Part shown: piece after piece, positions 45,538 through 54,930 of the stretch
Numbering within the stretch: position 1 is the first letter of the stretch
Layout of the letters: the number at the start of each line of letters is the position of its first letter
Assembly: GCF_028867935.1 (NCBI RefSeq)
Contig: NZ_JAPQNS010000012.1
Coordinates: 178,883-242,882, forward strand
Direction: 5' to 3'
Length of the DNA stretch: 64,000 bases
Origin: Flavobacterium sp. SUN052
Lineage (GTDB): Bacteria; Bacteroidota; Bacteroidia; Flavobacteriales; Flavobacteriaceae
Made by a program: the position numbers and the translations under genes
Notes under the pieces: model-generated
Database searches by the model: none
Told to the model about the DNA's origin: nothing
Seen by the model: the letters and a program-made list of their open reading frames with translations, nothing else

Positions 45538-46374
45538 ATGCACCCTATTGGTATTTTTGATTCGGGCTATGGTGGGTTGACTATTATGCGCGAAATCGTG
45601 CGGGCTCTACCTCAGTATGATTACGTATATCTGGGTGATAATGCCCGTACGCCCTACGGTACCCGCTCCTTCGAGACAGTTTACCATTATACGCTCGAAT
45701 GTGTGCAGCGGCTGTTTACAATGGGATGCCCGTTGGTCGTGTTGGCCTGCAACACCGCTTCTGCAAAAGCACTTCGCAATATTCAGCAGTTGGATTTGCC
45801 CAAAATGTATCCGGATAGCAGCACTCCTCCGGTTCGGGTATTAGGCGTAATTCGGCCTACCACCGAAGTAATTGGACAATACTCTAAAACGGGCGAGGTA
45901 GGTATTCTGGCCACCAAAGGCACGGTAGTGTCGGAATCGTACGTGGTTGAGATCGAGAAGTTTTTCCCGGAGGTACGGGTGTTTCAGGAAGCCTGCCCGA
46001 TGTGGGTTCCGTTGGTAGAGAATGGCGAATACGACCATGCCGGAGCCGATTTTTTTGTCAAACAGCACATCGACCGGTTATTAGCGAAATCGCCCCAGAT
46101 TGACACGATCCTGCTGGCTTGCACGCATTACCCCTTGTTGCTCCCCAAAATCCGGCAACACACCCCCGCTAACATTACCATTCTGAGTCAGGGCGAAATA
46201 GTGGCCCGAAGCCTTACCGACTACCTGAATCGCCACCCCGACATAGCCGCCCGGTGCACCCAAACCGGTCAGCGTCAGTTCTTGACGACCGATTCTCCCG
46301 AGGATTTCAGTCGGCAAGCCACTGTTTTTTGGGGTGAGACTGTTGTGGCAGAACATTTGTCGTTAAGTCAGTGA
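45538..46374 (+). CDS. murI: Glutamate racemase
   Basis: A 278-residue enzyme that makes D-glutamate for peptidoglycan. Catalytic blocks are IGIFDSGYGGLTI at the N-terminus, VYLGDNARTPYG, VVLACNTASAK with the first catalytic cysteine, and ILLACTHYPLL with the second. ATG at 45538 (MHPIGIFDSG) is chosen since family members begin just before the GIFDSG block; a frame extending to 45511 adds nine residues of unclear relevance. It is divergent from the interrupted barrel gene. Confidence 0.96.
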   Translation: MHPIGIFDSGYGGLTIMREIVRALPQYDYVYLGDNARTPYGTRSFETVYHYTLECVQRLFTMGCPLVVLACNTASAKALRNIQQLDLPKMYPDSSTPPVRVLGVIRPTTEVIGQYSKTGEVGILATKGTVVSESYVVEIEKFFPEVRVFQEACPMWVPLVENGEYDHAGADFFVKQHIDRLLAKSPQIDTILLACTHYPLLLPKIRQHTPANITILSQGEIVARSLTDYLNRHPDIAARCTQTGQRQFLTTDSPEDFSRQATVFWGETVVAEHLSLSQ

Positions 46375-46450
46375 TGCGGGCAGTGCTAATAAAAACCTCA
46401 ATTTATCATTTTTGAAACAACAGCGCCCTGTACCTAATTAATGATACCAA

Positions 46451-46954
46451 ATGATCACAAATGACGTGAAGCAAAACGACAGCAATTTCGTACTTCGAAC
46501 AGTACAACCTGCCTTGCTTGGCCTGATGGACGGCTCGGTTTCGACGCTGGCTCCGTTATTTGCAGCGGCCGAAATCTCTCAAAATACCCATTCTGCTTTT
46601 TTTGTTGGGCTTGCAGCCTCCATCGGTGCCGGTATCAGCATGGGTCTTGCCGAAGCACTTTCTGACGATGGTACCGTAACGGGTCGGGGAACGCCCCTTT
46701 GGCGGGGTGTCGTGACGGGTGCAGCCACCGTTTTGGGTGGTATGTTGCACACATTGCCCTTCCTGATCGAGCAGCTCGATCTGGCTCTCAAGCTTGCTTA
46801 TGCCGTTGTCATTATTGAATTGCTGGCCATTGCCTGGATTCGATACCGGTTCATGAAAACGCCTTTACTTACCACCATTGTGCAGGTTATTATTGGCGGA
46901 GGTATCGTGTTTGCTATTGGGCTTTGGCTAGGAGGCCTGGGCGCTGGTGGGTAG
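46451..46954 (+). CDS. VIT1/CCC1-family membrane protein
   Basis: A 167-residue inner-membrane protein with about four or five hydrophobic segments. [19 protein letters not shown] matches the first helix of the VIT1/CCC1 family, which carries Fe2+ or Mn2+ against a proton gradient, and [16 protein letters not shown] corresponds to the conserved second block. The protein is shorter than full-length VIT1 (roughly 230 residues), so it may be a compact member with only part of the fold. The metal cannot be identified. An MFS gene follows 112 bp downstream on the same strand. Confidence 0.72.
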   Translation: MITNDVKQNDSNFVLRTVQPALLGLMDGSVSTLAPLFAAAEISQNTHSAFFVGLAASIGAGISMGLAEALSDDGTVTGRGTPLWRGVVTGAATVLGGMLHTLPFLIEQLDLALKLAYAVVIIELLAIAWIRYRFMKTPLLTTIVQVIIGGGIVFAIGLWLGGLGAGG

Positions 46955-47066
46955 CTATCAACATTCCTCTGGCTCGCATAGGGAGATTTTTTTCGTTTTT
47001 TGAAATCAATCAGGTCAAACATCGTGTATTAGTAAGGCCGCTTATTAATCAACGAAAATCCTGATT

Positions 47067-48305
47067 ATGTTTAAAAACAAACAGCTTTGGCTGATTTATG
47101 CCATCATACTGGTTGATATAGTGGTAGCCAACGGACTGGGGCCATTAGTTGCCAAATACGTAGAAGATCTCCCGGCAAAAGCTGTTTTCATTACTGGCGG
47201 CACGGCCATTGCCATCGGTGCGCAATTGGCCACAGCGCCCGCCCTGGGCGCTTATTCCGACAAACGCGGCCGACGACCCGTCGTCTTTCTGACGGCCTTT
47301 GTCTCACTAATAGCCAGCCTTTTTCTTTTACCCGTTAAGGCATGGGGCTTCATAACCAACCGCGTAACTGAAGGCTCTACCAACTCGATGTATTCCGTAT
47401 TGAAGTCTGCCGTTACGGATCTGACACCAAAAGAGGATCTGATGCGTACAACGGGAGTTACCACGTTTATTTTGGGAGCAGCCGGAATACTAGGCCCTAT
47501 GTTAACGGCGGGCCTGCTCATTGCCTTTCCCGAGACCCGCAAAGACCCTCAGCCCGTTGTACTGGTTATGATTTCACTGGCCGTGCTGAACATTATCCTT
47601 GCTTTCTTCTTTCGGGAAACTCAGGATAAAAAGGAAGACATCAGCAAAAAAGAACTCAAAGAAAAAGCAGTCAGCGCGCTAAAAATCAAAGCCTTGTGGA
47701 AAAAGTTGGATAAAGTTAATGAGCAGGTACCTGGTTTTAAATCTATTTTCACGCTGAGTTTATTAGGCAGTTTAGGCACGGGTTATTTCAACTATTTTAT
47801 CGCCTTTCTGACTCAAAGTGAGCTAAAAATGGAGCCTCTCCAAACGGCTTATTTCTTTATTTTCTACGGTCTACTGTCCTTAGCGGCCAACTTCGCCTTT
47901 TTCACCTATTTCGTTCAGCGAATCAACAAACGCATCACCCTCCTGATTCTGGCAGTGACAGGGATTGCTACGCAGGTTCTGTTCGCCTTCTCCGAACACT
48001 CCGAAACCATGCTTTATACAGTGGCGGGCGTCGATGCCGTTACGGTAACCCTTATTGGTGGGCTGGTTGGCGGACTGCTCTCAAAAATGGTCAATGAAAG
48101 CGACGGACAGGGCGAACTTTTCGGTGATGTGCAGGGCCTGGGCGGGGTTGCCAGCTTCTACACCACCGTTGTTAACAGCGCATTGGCGGGTGTCAGTGCT
48201 AAAGCGCCTTTCTTCTGGTTTGCGGCCTGTATGGCCGTTTTAGCGGTCCTATGTATCCGCTTACCCGCCGACGCCCGCAAAGTTACCGACACCAACGGCA
48301 ACTGA
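47067..48305 (+). CDS. MFS transporter (TetA-like)
   Basis: A 412-residue inner-membrane transporter with about twelve transmembrane segments. The MFS loop motif between helices 2 and 3 is GAYSDKRGRRPVVF, a match for GxxxDxxGRRxxL. The central loop between the two halves is rich in lysine and glutamate (KKELKEKAVSALKIKALWKKL). The TetA-like drug-efflux subgroup is the closest match, but the substrate is not identifiable. The gene ends 113 bp before the thrA start; the spacer carries the thrA promoter and an inverted repeat. Confidence 0.88.
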   Translation: MFKNKQLWLIYAIILVDIVVANGLGPLVAKYVEDLPAKAVFITGGTAIAIGAQLATAPALGAYSDKRGRRPVVFLTAFVSLIASLFLLPVKAWGFITNRVTEGSTNSMYSVLKSAVTDLTPKEDLMRTTGVTTFILGAAGILGPMLTAGLLIAFPETRKDPQPVVLVMISLAVLNIILAFFFRETQDKKEDISKKELKEKAVSALKIKALWKKLDKVNEQVPGFKSIFTLSLLGSLGTGYFNYFIAFLTQSELKMEPLQTAYFFIFYGLLSLAANFAFFTYFVQRINKRITLLILAVTGIATQVLFAFSEHSETMLYTVAGVDAVTVTLIGGLVGGLLSKMVNESDGQGELFGDVQGLGGVASFYTTVVNSALAGVSAKAPFFWFAACMAVLAVLCIRLPADARKVTDTNGN

Positions 48306-48320
48306 AATGCGGCTAAGGTG

Positions 48321-48328
48321 TATCTTTG
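48321..48328 (+). promoter_or_regulatory. -7 box of the thrA promoter
   Basis: TATCTTTG is an exact TAnnTTTG match. The predicted transcription start is around 48335, which is the first base of inverted repeat D; no -33 TTTG is visible. Confidence 0.65.
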
Positions 48329-48334
48329 CCCCTT

Positions 48335-48407
48335 AGTGAAAGAGCGAAAGAGTGAAAGAGCGTTCACCTTTTGGATTGTCACTCTTTCACCCTTTCGCTC
48401 TTTCACT
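48335..48407 (+). repeat. Inverted tandem-repeat element D (8-bp unit), 5' UTR of thrA
   Basis: The left arm (48335-48362) is GTGAAAGA, GCGAAAGA, GTGAAAGA plus GCG. The right arm (48380-48407) is its inverted copy, pairing 26 of 28 positions with a 17-base loop. The right arm ends 11 bp before the thrA ATG, and the left arm begins at the predicted transcription start, so the mRNA would start with this hairpin. Confidence 0.85.
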
Positions 48408-48418
48408 CATTACCGTAC

Positions 48419-50890
48419 ATGAACGTTTTAAAGTTTGGCGGCACGTCCGTAGGCTCCGTTGAGAGTATAAAGCAGGTTATTCAGATTATTGATGATGCCT
48501 CACGCGGCACCGAAACCACCGTAGGTCGCAATATTGCCGTTGTGTTCTCCGCAATGGGGGGTGTTACCAACCAACTGATCGAAATTGGCCGGATGGCCGC
48601 TAGTGTAAATTTAGATTACCTCGATCTGGTACGGCGCATCGAAGACCGGCACTTTAATGTGGTGAAAGCGTTGATTCCAATAAAGGAACAGAGTAAAGTG
48701 TTCGCCAACATTCGGGGGGTAATCAACGAACTCGAAGACCTGCTTCGGGGCGTTTCATTGATTCGCGAACTCTCTCCCCGCACGCTCGACCTGATCACCA
48801 GCTTTGGCGAACGCCTGTCAACCCTGGCGATTTCGGAGTGTATTCGCTCGCGGGGCTTATCGGCCCGGTATTGCGATGCCCGCAACCTGATAAAAACTGA
48901 CGCTCAGTTTGGGCAAGCCGAAGTAAACTATACGCTTACCAACCAACTAATTCGCGACTATTTCGCCAGTTCAAACAGCATCGAACTGATAACGGGCTTC
49001 ATTGGCTCTACCGAGAAGGGAGAAACTACCACGTTAGGTCGCGGTGGCTCCGACTATACAGCCAGTATTGTGGCAGCAGCCCTGGACGCCGACATGATCG
49101 ACATCTGGACCGATGTAGACGGTATGATGACGGCTGACCCGCGCAAAGTGACTAACGCGTTTAATATTCCGACCATTACCTACGCCGAAGCCATGGAGTT
49201 GAGCCACTTCGGCGCCAAGGTAATTTACCCGCCAAGCCTGCAACCAGCCTTTGCGCGCAACATTCCAATTCGGGTCCTCAACACCTTTAATCCAACCCAC
49301 GCCGGCACGGTGGTGAGCCGCACCGCCGACCGTCGACAATACACCATCACGGGTATTTCGAGTATCGACGATGTGGCGCTGGTAAACGTGCAGGGTTCAG
49401 GTATGATTGGCGTGGCCGGTGTATCAGCTAAATTATTCGGTGTACTGGCCCAGCACCGGATCAGTGTGATTTTGATCTCGCAGGCATCATCGGAGCATTC
49501 CATCTGTTTTGCAATCGATCCACGCTCTGCTGATCGGGTTAAAGCTATTCTGGACGATGAGTTTGCGATTGATATTGCCAGCGGTCACGTAGACAATATC
49601 AGCATTGAGCGCGAGTTGTCAATTATAGCAACGGTGGGCGAAGGTATGCGTAAATCATCGGGTATTGCGGGGAAACTGTTTTCGGTTTTGGGTAAAAACG
49701 GGGTCAATATTGTGGCCGTAGCCCAGGGATCATCGGAGATCAATATCTCGATCGTTATTGCCAAAACAAACATCTCAAAGGCCTTAAACGCGCTTCACAA
49801 CGTGTTTTTCCAGTCGGAAGCCCGTATGTTGAACATATTCCTGGTCGGAACAGGTCTGATTGGCCGGACGCTGCTCACCCAGATTCACAACCAGTTCGGC
49901 TACCTCCGCGATGAGAAAATGCTGAAGATTTGCCTGGTTGGCGTGTCAAATACCAAAAAGATGCTGCTCGACCCCAAAGGCATCGACCTCGACGATTGGC
50001 GCGAACGGCAACTGACGGAAGGAGTTACCACCTCATTGCCCGCTTTTGTTGAGAAAATAAAATCGTACAACCTGCCCAACTCGGTCTTCATCGACTGCAC
50101 GTCAGACAAGGACATTGTACAGTTTTACGACTCGTTGCTGGATGCCAACGTATCAGTGGTAACACCCAACAAAGTAGCCAATTCCGGCTCCTACGCCGAA
50201 TACCGCCGACTGCAACGCACCGCCCTAAACCGGGGTGTCAAGTTCCTGTATGAAACGAATGTGGGTGCAGGTCTGCCAATCATCAATACCATTCAGGGTC
50301 TGATGCTGGCTGGTGACCGGTTTATCAAGATCGAAGCCATTCTGTCAGGAACGCTCTCGTATATCTTCAACTCGTTTAAATCGGGGACGAAATTCGTCGA
50401 TGTAGTGCGCGAGGCCAAAGAGAAAGGCTATACTGAACCAGATCCACGCGACGACCTCAGCGGACAGGATGTTGGCCGTAAAATCCTGATTCTGGCTCGC
50501 GAAGCCGGCTTCGCCCTCGAACCAGACGATGTAACGATTAACAATTTGCTGCCGCAAGCCTGCATCGACGCGCCTACCATCCCCGCTTTTTTCGATGAGC
50601 TAGAAGCGAACAACGCCTATTTTGAGAGCCTGTTGACCGAGGCCGAAGCAAATGGCCAGAAACTTCGCTACGTGGCTACCTTCGAGAACGGCAAGGTTAC
50701 CATTGAACTTCGGGCCGTTAGCGCTGATCACCCTTTCTATACACTTTCGGGGGCCGACAACATCATTTCGTTCATCACCGAGCGCTACAAAGAGCGCCCT
50801 TTAGTGATCAAAGGCCCTGGTGCCGGTGCCGAAGTGACAGCCTCCGGCGTGTTCGCCGACATGGTAAGCATTGGTAGTTATTTGGGCTGA
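48419..50890 (+). CDS. thrA: Bifunctional aspartokinase / homoserine dehydrogenase
   Basis: An 823-residue fusion catalysing two steps of the aspartate pathway to threonine and methionine. The ATG at 48419 (MNVLKFGGTSVGS) is the family start; a longer frame runs back through the repeat. The aspartokinase domain has KFGGTSVGS, GGVTN, FGERLS, GRGGSDYTAS and MTADPRKV. Two ACT domains in the middle (GVSAKLFGVLAQH, GIAGKLFSVLGKN) bind the feedback regulators. The C-terminal homoserine dehydrogenase has GTGLIG, TPNKVANSG, YETNVGAGLPI and EPDPRDDLSGQD. Other threonine genes are not adjacent here. Confidence 0.96.
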   Translation: MNVLKFGGTSVGSVESIKQVIQIIDDASRGTETTVGRNIAVVFSAMGGVTNQLIEIGRMAASVNLDYLDLVRRIEDRHFNVVKALIPIKEQSKVFANIRGVINELEDLLRGVSLIRELSPRTLDLITSFGERLSTLAISECIRSRGLSARYCDARNLIKTDAQFGQAEVNYTLTNQLIRDYFASSNSIELITGFIGSTEKGETTTLGRGGSDYTASIVAAALDADMIDIWTDVDGMMTADPRKVTNAFNIPTITYAEAMELSHFGAKVIYPPSLQPAFARNIPIRVLNTFNPTHAGTVVSRTADRRQYTITGISSIDDVALVNVQGSGMIGVAGVSAKLFGVLAQHRISVILISQASSEHSICFAIDPRSADRVKAILDDEFAIDIASGHVDNISIERELSIIATVGEGMRKSSGIAGKLFSVLGKNGVNIVAVAQGSSEINISIVIAKTNISKALNALHNVFFQSEARMLNIFLVGTGLIGRTLLTQIHNQFGYLRDEKMLKICLVGVSNTKKMLLDPKGIDLDDWRERQLTEGVTTSLPAFVEKIKSYNLPNSVFIDCTSDKDIVQFYDSLLDANVSVVTPNKVANSGSYAEYRRLQRTALNRGVKFLYETNVGAGLPIINTIQGLMLAGDRFIKIEAILSGTLSYIFNSFKSGTKFVDVVREAKEKGYTEPDPRDDLSGQDVGRKILILAREAGFALEPDDVTINNLLPQACIDAPTIPAFFDELEANNAYFESLLTEAEANGQKLRYVATFENGKVTIELRAVSADHPFYTLSGADNIISFITERYKERPLVIKGPGAGAEVTASGVFADMVSIGSYLG

Positions 50891-50932
50891 GAAACGTCTA
50901 TTTAGCCGTATCTTTACACAAACAACGAATCA

Positions 50933-51598
50933 ATGGATCTTGGTGCCTGTACTCTCGAAAACTTAGAAAAGTCGTTTGGGCTGATTCCAAATCGCCGGGC
51001 AGATTTCTTACAAGAATGGCTAACCAAATCAGAGCCATTAACCGAATTAGAACAACTTGAAGCGATTGGGTTACGCGAGTTACTAGCTGACAATGCTCTC
51101 CATTGGAACGAGCAGGAACTTTCGTTGCATTTTATTGGACCCCTATTCAGTATCGTTCACTTTACCATCGTAACGAAAATGAACCTGTTTGCCCAACGGT
51201 TCATCAGTGCCCAAGTGCCCGACCGGCACGGTAACCTCATTCTATTATCAGGCAAACCAGACGGTGTTCTTGCTTCCGGCTATCGAGGCCCTGAAATTCC
51301 ATATTTCGCATTTCAAGAATACAAACGGGAAAAAGACCCCGATGGTGACCCAGGCGGGCAGTGTCTTGCAGCTATGCTTGCTGGACAAACGCTCAATGGT
51401 GAGCCGAGCCAGCCTATGTACGGTTGTTATGTAGTAGGTCAGAACTGGTATTTCCTGATGTTATTAGGCCGTGAGTATGCCATTAGTGCAGCTTACTCTG
51501 CTGTCACGGACGAAGTATTTTATATTCTAGGGCTTCTCAAAACACTGAAAACTAGAGTATCGGCCATGATTGATGAAAAGGCTGCGGCCCGACAATAA
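50933..51598 (+). CDS. Hypothetical protein, possible PD-(D/E)XK nuclease fold
   Basis: A 221-residue protein of unknown function. The centre contains GKPDGVLAS followed by YFAFQEYKREKDPDGDPGGQ, an arrangement compatible with the D...(D/E)xK core of PD-(D/E)XK nucleases (aspartate at KPDG, glutamate and lysine in QEYK, then a conserved Gln). The N-terminal SFGLIPNRRADFLQEWL and this core resemble proteins I associate with Bacteroidetes accessory genes, but I cannot name a family with certainty. It might be a structural relative and not an active nuclease. It follows thrA by 42 bp; a near-match -7 box (TATCTTTA, 50909-50916) suggests its own promoter. Confidence 0.6.
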   Translation: MDLGACTLENLEKSFGLIPNRRADFLQEWLTKSEPLTELEQLEAIGLRELLADNALHWNEQELSLHFIGPLFSIVHFTIVTKMNLFAQRFISAQVPDRHGNLILLSGKPDGVLASGYRGPEIPYFAFQEYKREKDPDGDPGGQCLAAMLAGQTLNGEPSQPMYGCYVVGQNWYFLMLLGREYAISAAYSAVTDEVFYILGLLKTLKTRVSAMIDEKAAARQ

Positions 51599-51602
51599 CA
51601 AT

Positions 51603-52250
51603 ATGCCTTCCAACTCTTCCACCCTTCCTCTCTCCTATTACGAGAACCACGACACCCTTACATTAGCCCAACTGTTGCTGGGCTGTGAACTCGTGCACGA
51701 ATCCAGTGAAGGGCGCACAGCGGGAATTATTGTTGAAACAGAAGGCTACATCACCGGTGACCCCGCTTGTCATGCGTATCGGCGGGAGACCAAACGGAAT
51801 GCAGCCATGTTTGGCTCGGCCGGAACGCTCTACGTATATCAGATTTACAACCACTACAACTGCATCAATGTAGTGACAGGGCCGGCAGGCGTAGGAGAGG
51901 CTGTGTTGATCCGTGCCCTCGAACCGACTGATGGTATCGACTTGATGGCTCACCGACGCAATGAAGCGTTTAAAACCGGCTTTGAGCGCTATCGCAACAA
52001 CAGCATTGATCCTGCCACTGCCGATGGGTTTCGTAACCTCTGCAATGGCCCCGGCAAATTGACCATTGCTCTTGGCATCAGTCGCCATGAACACAATTTC
52101 ACGTCGCTCGTCACCGGGCCAATCACGATCACTCCCCGCGTGCTGACCGATTTTGATATGGTCACTACCACCCGCATTGGCATTACGCAGGGGGTAGACC
52201 TGCCTTATCGGTATTATATAAAGGAGAATCGGTTTGTGAGTAAGAAATAA
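51603..52250 (+). CDS. DNA-3-methyladenine glycosylase (AAG/MPG family)
   Basis: A 215-residue base-excision enzyme removing alkylated and deaminated purines. Family blocks are GIIVETEGYITGDPACHAY, RETKRNAAMFGSAGTLYVYQIYNHYNCINVV, GEAVLIRALEP and LCNGPGKLTIALGI. ATG at 51603 is used because the longer start at 51570 would overlap the preceding gene by 29 bp; both are in frame. The protein is single-domain and of normal length. Confidence 0.92.
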   Translation: MPSNSSTLPLSYYENHDTLTLAQLLLGCELVHESSEGRTAGIIVETEGYITGDPACHAYRRETKRNAAMFGSAGTLYVYQIYNHYNCINVVTGPAGVGEAVLIRALEPTDGIDLMAHRRNEAFKTGFERYRNNSIDPATADGFRNLCNGPGKLTIALGISRHEHNFTSLVTGPITITPRVLTDFDMVTTTRIGITQGVDLPYRYYIKENRFVSKK

Positions 52251-52253
52251 TCG

Positions 52254-52808
52254 TTACTTCCAGTCCCAAACCACCAGCGCCCATTCCTCCCCAGCATCAG
52301 GTTCGTAGAAATTATGGACCGCACGGAATCCTACCCGTTCGTGAGCGCGGAGAGAGCGTGTGTTCCGAGCCGAAATATCGGTGATAAACAGCCGGAACTG
52401 ATCGCTGTAGATACTGCGATGGTGTTGATAGAGTTTATCGAAAAGCCCCTGCCCCCGATAGCCGTCGGCTACGCACACTTGCCCAACAACATAGTGAGCG
52501 TGTTCGCTTAGCGGTTTACCCTCGTAATGAACTGCTTCAAGCATGGTAAACAGGGTTTGCAGCTCTGGGATAAATTCACGGGCTTCAGGCATAGCCGTGA
52601 TTGCATAGCCCACAACCCGGTCGCCATCCTTTGCAATTACACTTGGCCCTAACTTGTGCATCTGCTGCATTTGGTCCAGTGTGTATTGCAGCGTTACAAA
52701 GCCCTGCTCGCGCTGGATTTCGGGTGGGAGATTGCGCGACAGGTTCTGTTGTTGTAGTGTTAAAATCCCTTGTAAATCGGCAGTAGTCTGAGCGGTGGTT
52801 ATTTGCAT
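52254..52808 (-). CDS. GNAT-family N-acetyltransferase
   Basis: A 184-residue acetyltransferase with a GNAT fold. The acetyl-CoA loop appears as VCVADGYRGQGLFDKLY (motif A, Q/RxxGxG/A variant), and ITDISARNTRSLRAHERVGFRAV is motif B, with a preceding VVGYAITAM strand. The substrate is unknown; related proteins acetylate amino groups of small molecules or protein N-termini. It converges with the alkyladenine glycosylase gene, with stops only 3 bp apart. Confidence 0.85.
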   Translation of the reverse strand: MQITTAQTTADLQGILTLQQQNLSRNLPPEIQREQGFVTLQYTLDQMQQMHKLGPSVIAKDGDRVVGYAITAMPEAREFIPELQTLFTMLEAVHYEGKPLSEHAHYVVGQVCVADGYRGQGLFDKLYQHHRSIYSDQFRLFITDISARNTRSLRAHERVGFRAVHNFYEPDAGEEWALVVWDWK

Positions 52809-52929
52809 AGTTTTGTCAATTTCAACGATAGAGTAACGACGTAAAAAGTTCCTCTAAATGGCCTAAAAATGGCCCAGGACGGCTTATTTACATGGCCTCC
52901 ATACACGAGCAAATATCTTCAAAAATTAG

Positions 52930-52960
52930 TTGGCAAATCGAACAAAAAAACGTAATTTTA
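52930..52960 (+). promoter_or_regulatory. Probable recA promoter
   Basis: TTGG (52930-52933), 19 bp, TAATTTTA (52953-52960): near-consensus Bacteroidetes promoter, one base off in each box. It lies about 22 bp before the recA ATG. Confidence 0.55.
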
Positions 52961-52981
52961 TAGGCTAATCAAACACAACAA

Positions 52982-54067
52982 ATGGCTAAATCTGATACGG
53001 CGCAAGCCACAGCCAGTGCGACTGATAACAAGTTAAAAGCACTGCAAACAACCATTGAGAAACTCGATAAAGCCTATGGCAAAGGAACCGTAATGCGACT
53101 TAGCGATAGCAAAGTGGTAGACGTTCCGGTCATCTCGACGGGTTCGCTGGGCCTTGATCTCGCACTCGGAATTGGTGGTCTGCCACGCGGGCGTGTCGTT
53201 GAAATTTACGGACCTGAATCGTCTGGTAAAACCACACTAACGCTGCATTGCATTGCCGAAGCACAAAAATCAGGCGGCATCGCAGCATTTATTGACGCCG
53301 AACACGCTTTTGACCGGACCTACGCTGAGAAACTAGGTATCGACGTTAAAAACCTTCTTATTGCCCAGCCTGACAATGGCGAGCAGGCACTCGAAATTGC
53401 CGAACACCTGATCAGTTCGGGAGCTATCGACATTATCGTAATTGACTCTGTAGCGGCTCTTGTACCAAAAGCGGAGATCGAAGGCGAAATGGGCGAAAGC
53501 AAAATGGGTCTTCAGGCTCGTTTGATGTCGCAGGCCCTGCGGAAACTGACCGGCGTAATCAACAAAACTGGATGTTGCTGTATTTTTATCAACCAGTTGC
53601 GGGAGAAAATCGGTGTGATGTTCGGTAACCCCGAAACAACTACAGGCGGTAATGCTTTGAAATTCTATGCATCGGTTCGTTTGGACATCCGCCGGATTGG
53701 CCAGATCAAAGAAGGAGCCGACAACGTAATTGGTAACCGCGCCAAAGTGAAGGTAGTAAAGAACAAAATGGCTGCTCCGTTCAAAGTGATCGAGTTCGAC
53801 ATTATGTACGGCCTGGGTATCTCTAAAGTTGGTGAGATTCTCGACCTCGCTGTCGAAATGGAGATTGTGAAGAAGTCGGGTTCCTGGTTCTCATACGGCA
53901 CCAGCCGACTGGCTCAGGGTCGTGATGCGGTGAAAGAACTTCTGCTCGATAACCCCGAACTGATGGGCGAAATCGAAGCCAAGATCCGCGCCAAGATCAA
54001 CGAAGACGAAAACGCTCTTCTTGATCCTATTGGTGCAGCCGAGGAAGAAGAAGCGCTTGACGATTAA
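52982..54067 (+). CDS. recA: RecA recombinase
   Basis: A 361-residue strand-exchange and SOS co-protease protein. The Walker A site is [11 protein letters not shown], the Walker B strand is [13 protein letters not shown], and the L2/ATP-binding regions include [27 protein letters not shown] and [20 protein letters not shown]. The C-terminal acidic tail ([10 protein letters not shown]) is typical. The gene is followed by a very long perfect hairpin. No LexA-like operator was recognised in the upstream region. Confidence 0.98.
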   Translation: MAKSDTAQATASATDNKLKALQTTIEKLDKAYGKGTVMRLSDSKVVDVPVISTGSLGLDLALGIGGLPRGRVVEIYGPESSGKTTLTLHCIAEAQKSGGIAAFIDAEHAFDRTYAEKLGIDVKNLLIAQPDNGEQALEIAEHLISSGAIDIIVIDSVAALVPKAEIEGEMGESKMGLQARLMSQALRKLTGVINKTGCCCIFINQLREKIGVMFGNPETTTGGNALKFYASVRLDIRRIGQIKEGADNVIGNRAKVKVVKNKMAAPFKVIEFDIMYGLGISKVGEILDLAVEMEIVKKSGSWFSYGTSRLAQGRDAVKELLLDNPELMGEIEAKIRAKINEDENALLDPIGAAEEEEALDD

Positions 54068-54077
54068 TAGCATTCAT

Positions 54078-54151
54078 TAGGGAATAAAAGGAGAAGGGTG
54101 GCTATCGCAAACAAAAACGTGCGATAGCCACCCTTCTCCTTTTATTCCCTA
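54078..54151. terminator. 32-bp perfect hairpin between recA and the hydroxylase gene
   Basis: Perfect 32-bp inverted repeat (54078-54109 with 54120-54151), loop of 10 bases (AACAAAAACG). The arms hold AAAAGGAG/CTCCTTTT, so on both strands the 3' arm ends in a T-run. It lies between convergent genes (stop codons at 54067 and 54156) and fits a bidirectional terminator, though the stem is unusually long and perfect. Confidence 0.8.
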
Positions 54152-54155
54152 TTTG

Positions 54156-54794
54156 TTATTTCTGATAAGTTCCGAAAATGTAGTCCCATAACGGCGACGA
54201 TACACCGTAGTTGCTATCGTGGTTCTTGTAATGATGAACGCTGTGGTTAATCCAGAGTTTCTTGAAGAAGTTCTTTGGGGGTGGGTACGCATGCACAATG
54301 AAGTGTACACCCAGATACGCCGAATAACCAACCAGGAAACCAGGGAAAAATGAGTAAGCAGCCTCACCCATAATCACGAAAAACATCCCAAAAAAGGCTA
54401 ATCCAACAATAATGGCCAATGCAGGAGGCATGGCAAGCCGGGTCTTGTCTTTCGGAAACTCGTGGTGTACGCCATGAAACGTATACTGAATCTTGGCACG
54501 CTGAGGTGTTTTAGGCTCTAAATGATACAAATACCGGTGTAATACGTATTCGAATAGTGTAAAGCCGAAAAGCCCTGTTAGAAACAGGCCACCAATAGCT
54601 CCATTCGAGAAATTGGTATAGTTGAACGCATACCAAACCAACACTGCTGATGAAACCAACCACATACTGATTGGAACCATAATGTGCGTACGAGAAAGGG
54701 CCTCTAAAATCGGATTCTCGAAAAGTTGCTTGGTACCGTTGTTTTTTGGCCGGGCGTGATAGCCTGGCCTAAAATCGTCAATCTTAGCTTGCAT
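54156..54794 (-). CDS. Fatty acid hydroxylase / sterol desaturase family protein
   Basis: A 212-residue inner-membrane di-iron enzyme, closest in pattern to fatty acid 2-hydroxylases. Three to four transmembrane segments flank the histidine clusters: HRYLYH, HGVHHEFPKD, HAYPPP and NHSVHHYKNHDSNYGVSSPLWD. These bind two irons and set the oxygen chemistry. Likely role: hydroxylating fatty acyl chains of membrane lipids such as sphingolipids or ornithine lipids, a feature of many Cytophagales; the substrate is inferred. It lies downstream of the NDH-2 gene on the same strand. Confidence 0.85.
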   Translation of the reverse strand: MQAKIDDFRPGYHARPKNNGTKQLFENPILEALSRTHIMVPISMWLVSSAVLVWYAFNYTNFSNGAIGGLFLTGLFGFTLFEYVLHRYLYHLEPKTPQRAKIQYTFHGVHHEFPKDKTRLAMPPALAIIVGLAFFGMFFVIMGEAAYSFFPGFLVGYSAYLGVHFIVHAYPPPKNFFKKLWINHSVHHYKNHDSNYGVSSPLWDYIFGTYQK

Positions 54795-54930
54795 AACGTA
54801 AATTAGTACGATGTTGAATAGTGCGAAAAACTATATAGTAAACCCACTTGACGTTTACAGGGTTCACCAAGATTAGGGAATGGGAAAAGTGTCTAAGTTA
54901 ACCTTCCTTTAATCCTACAACCACGTAATG

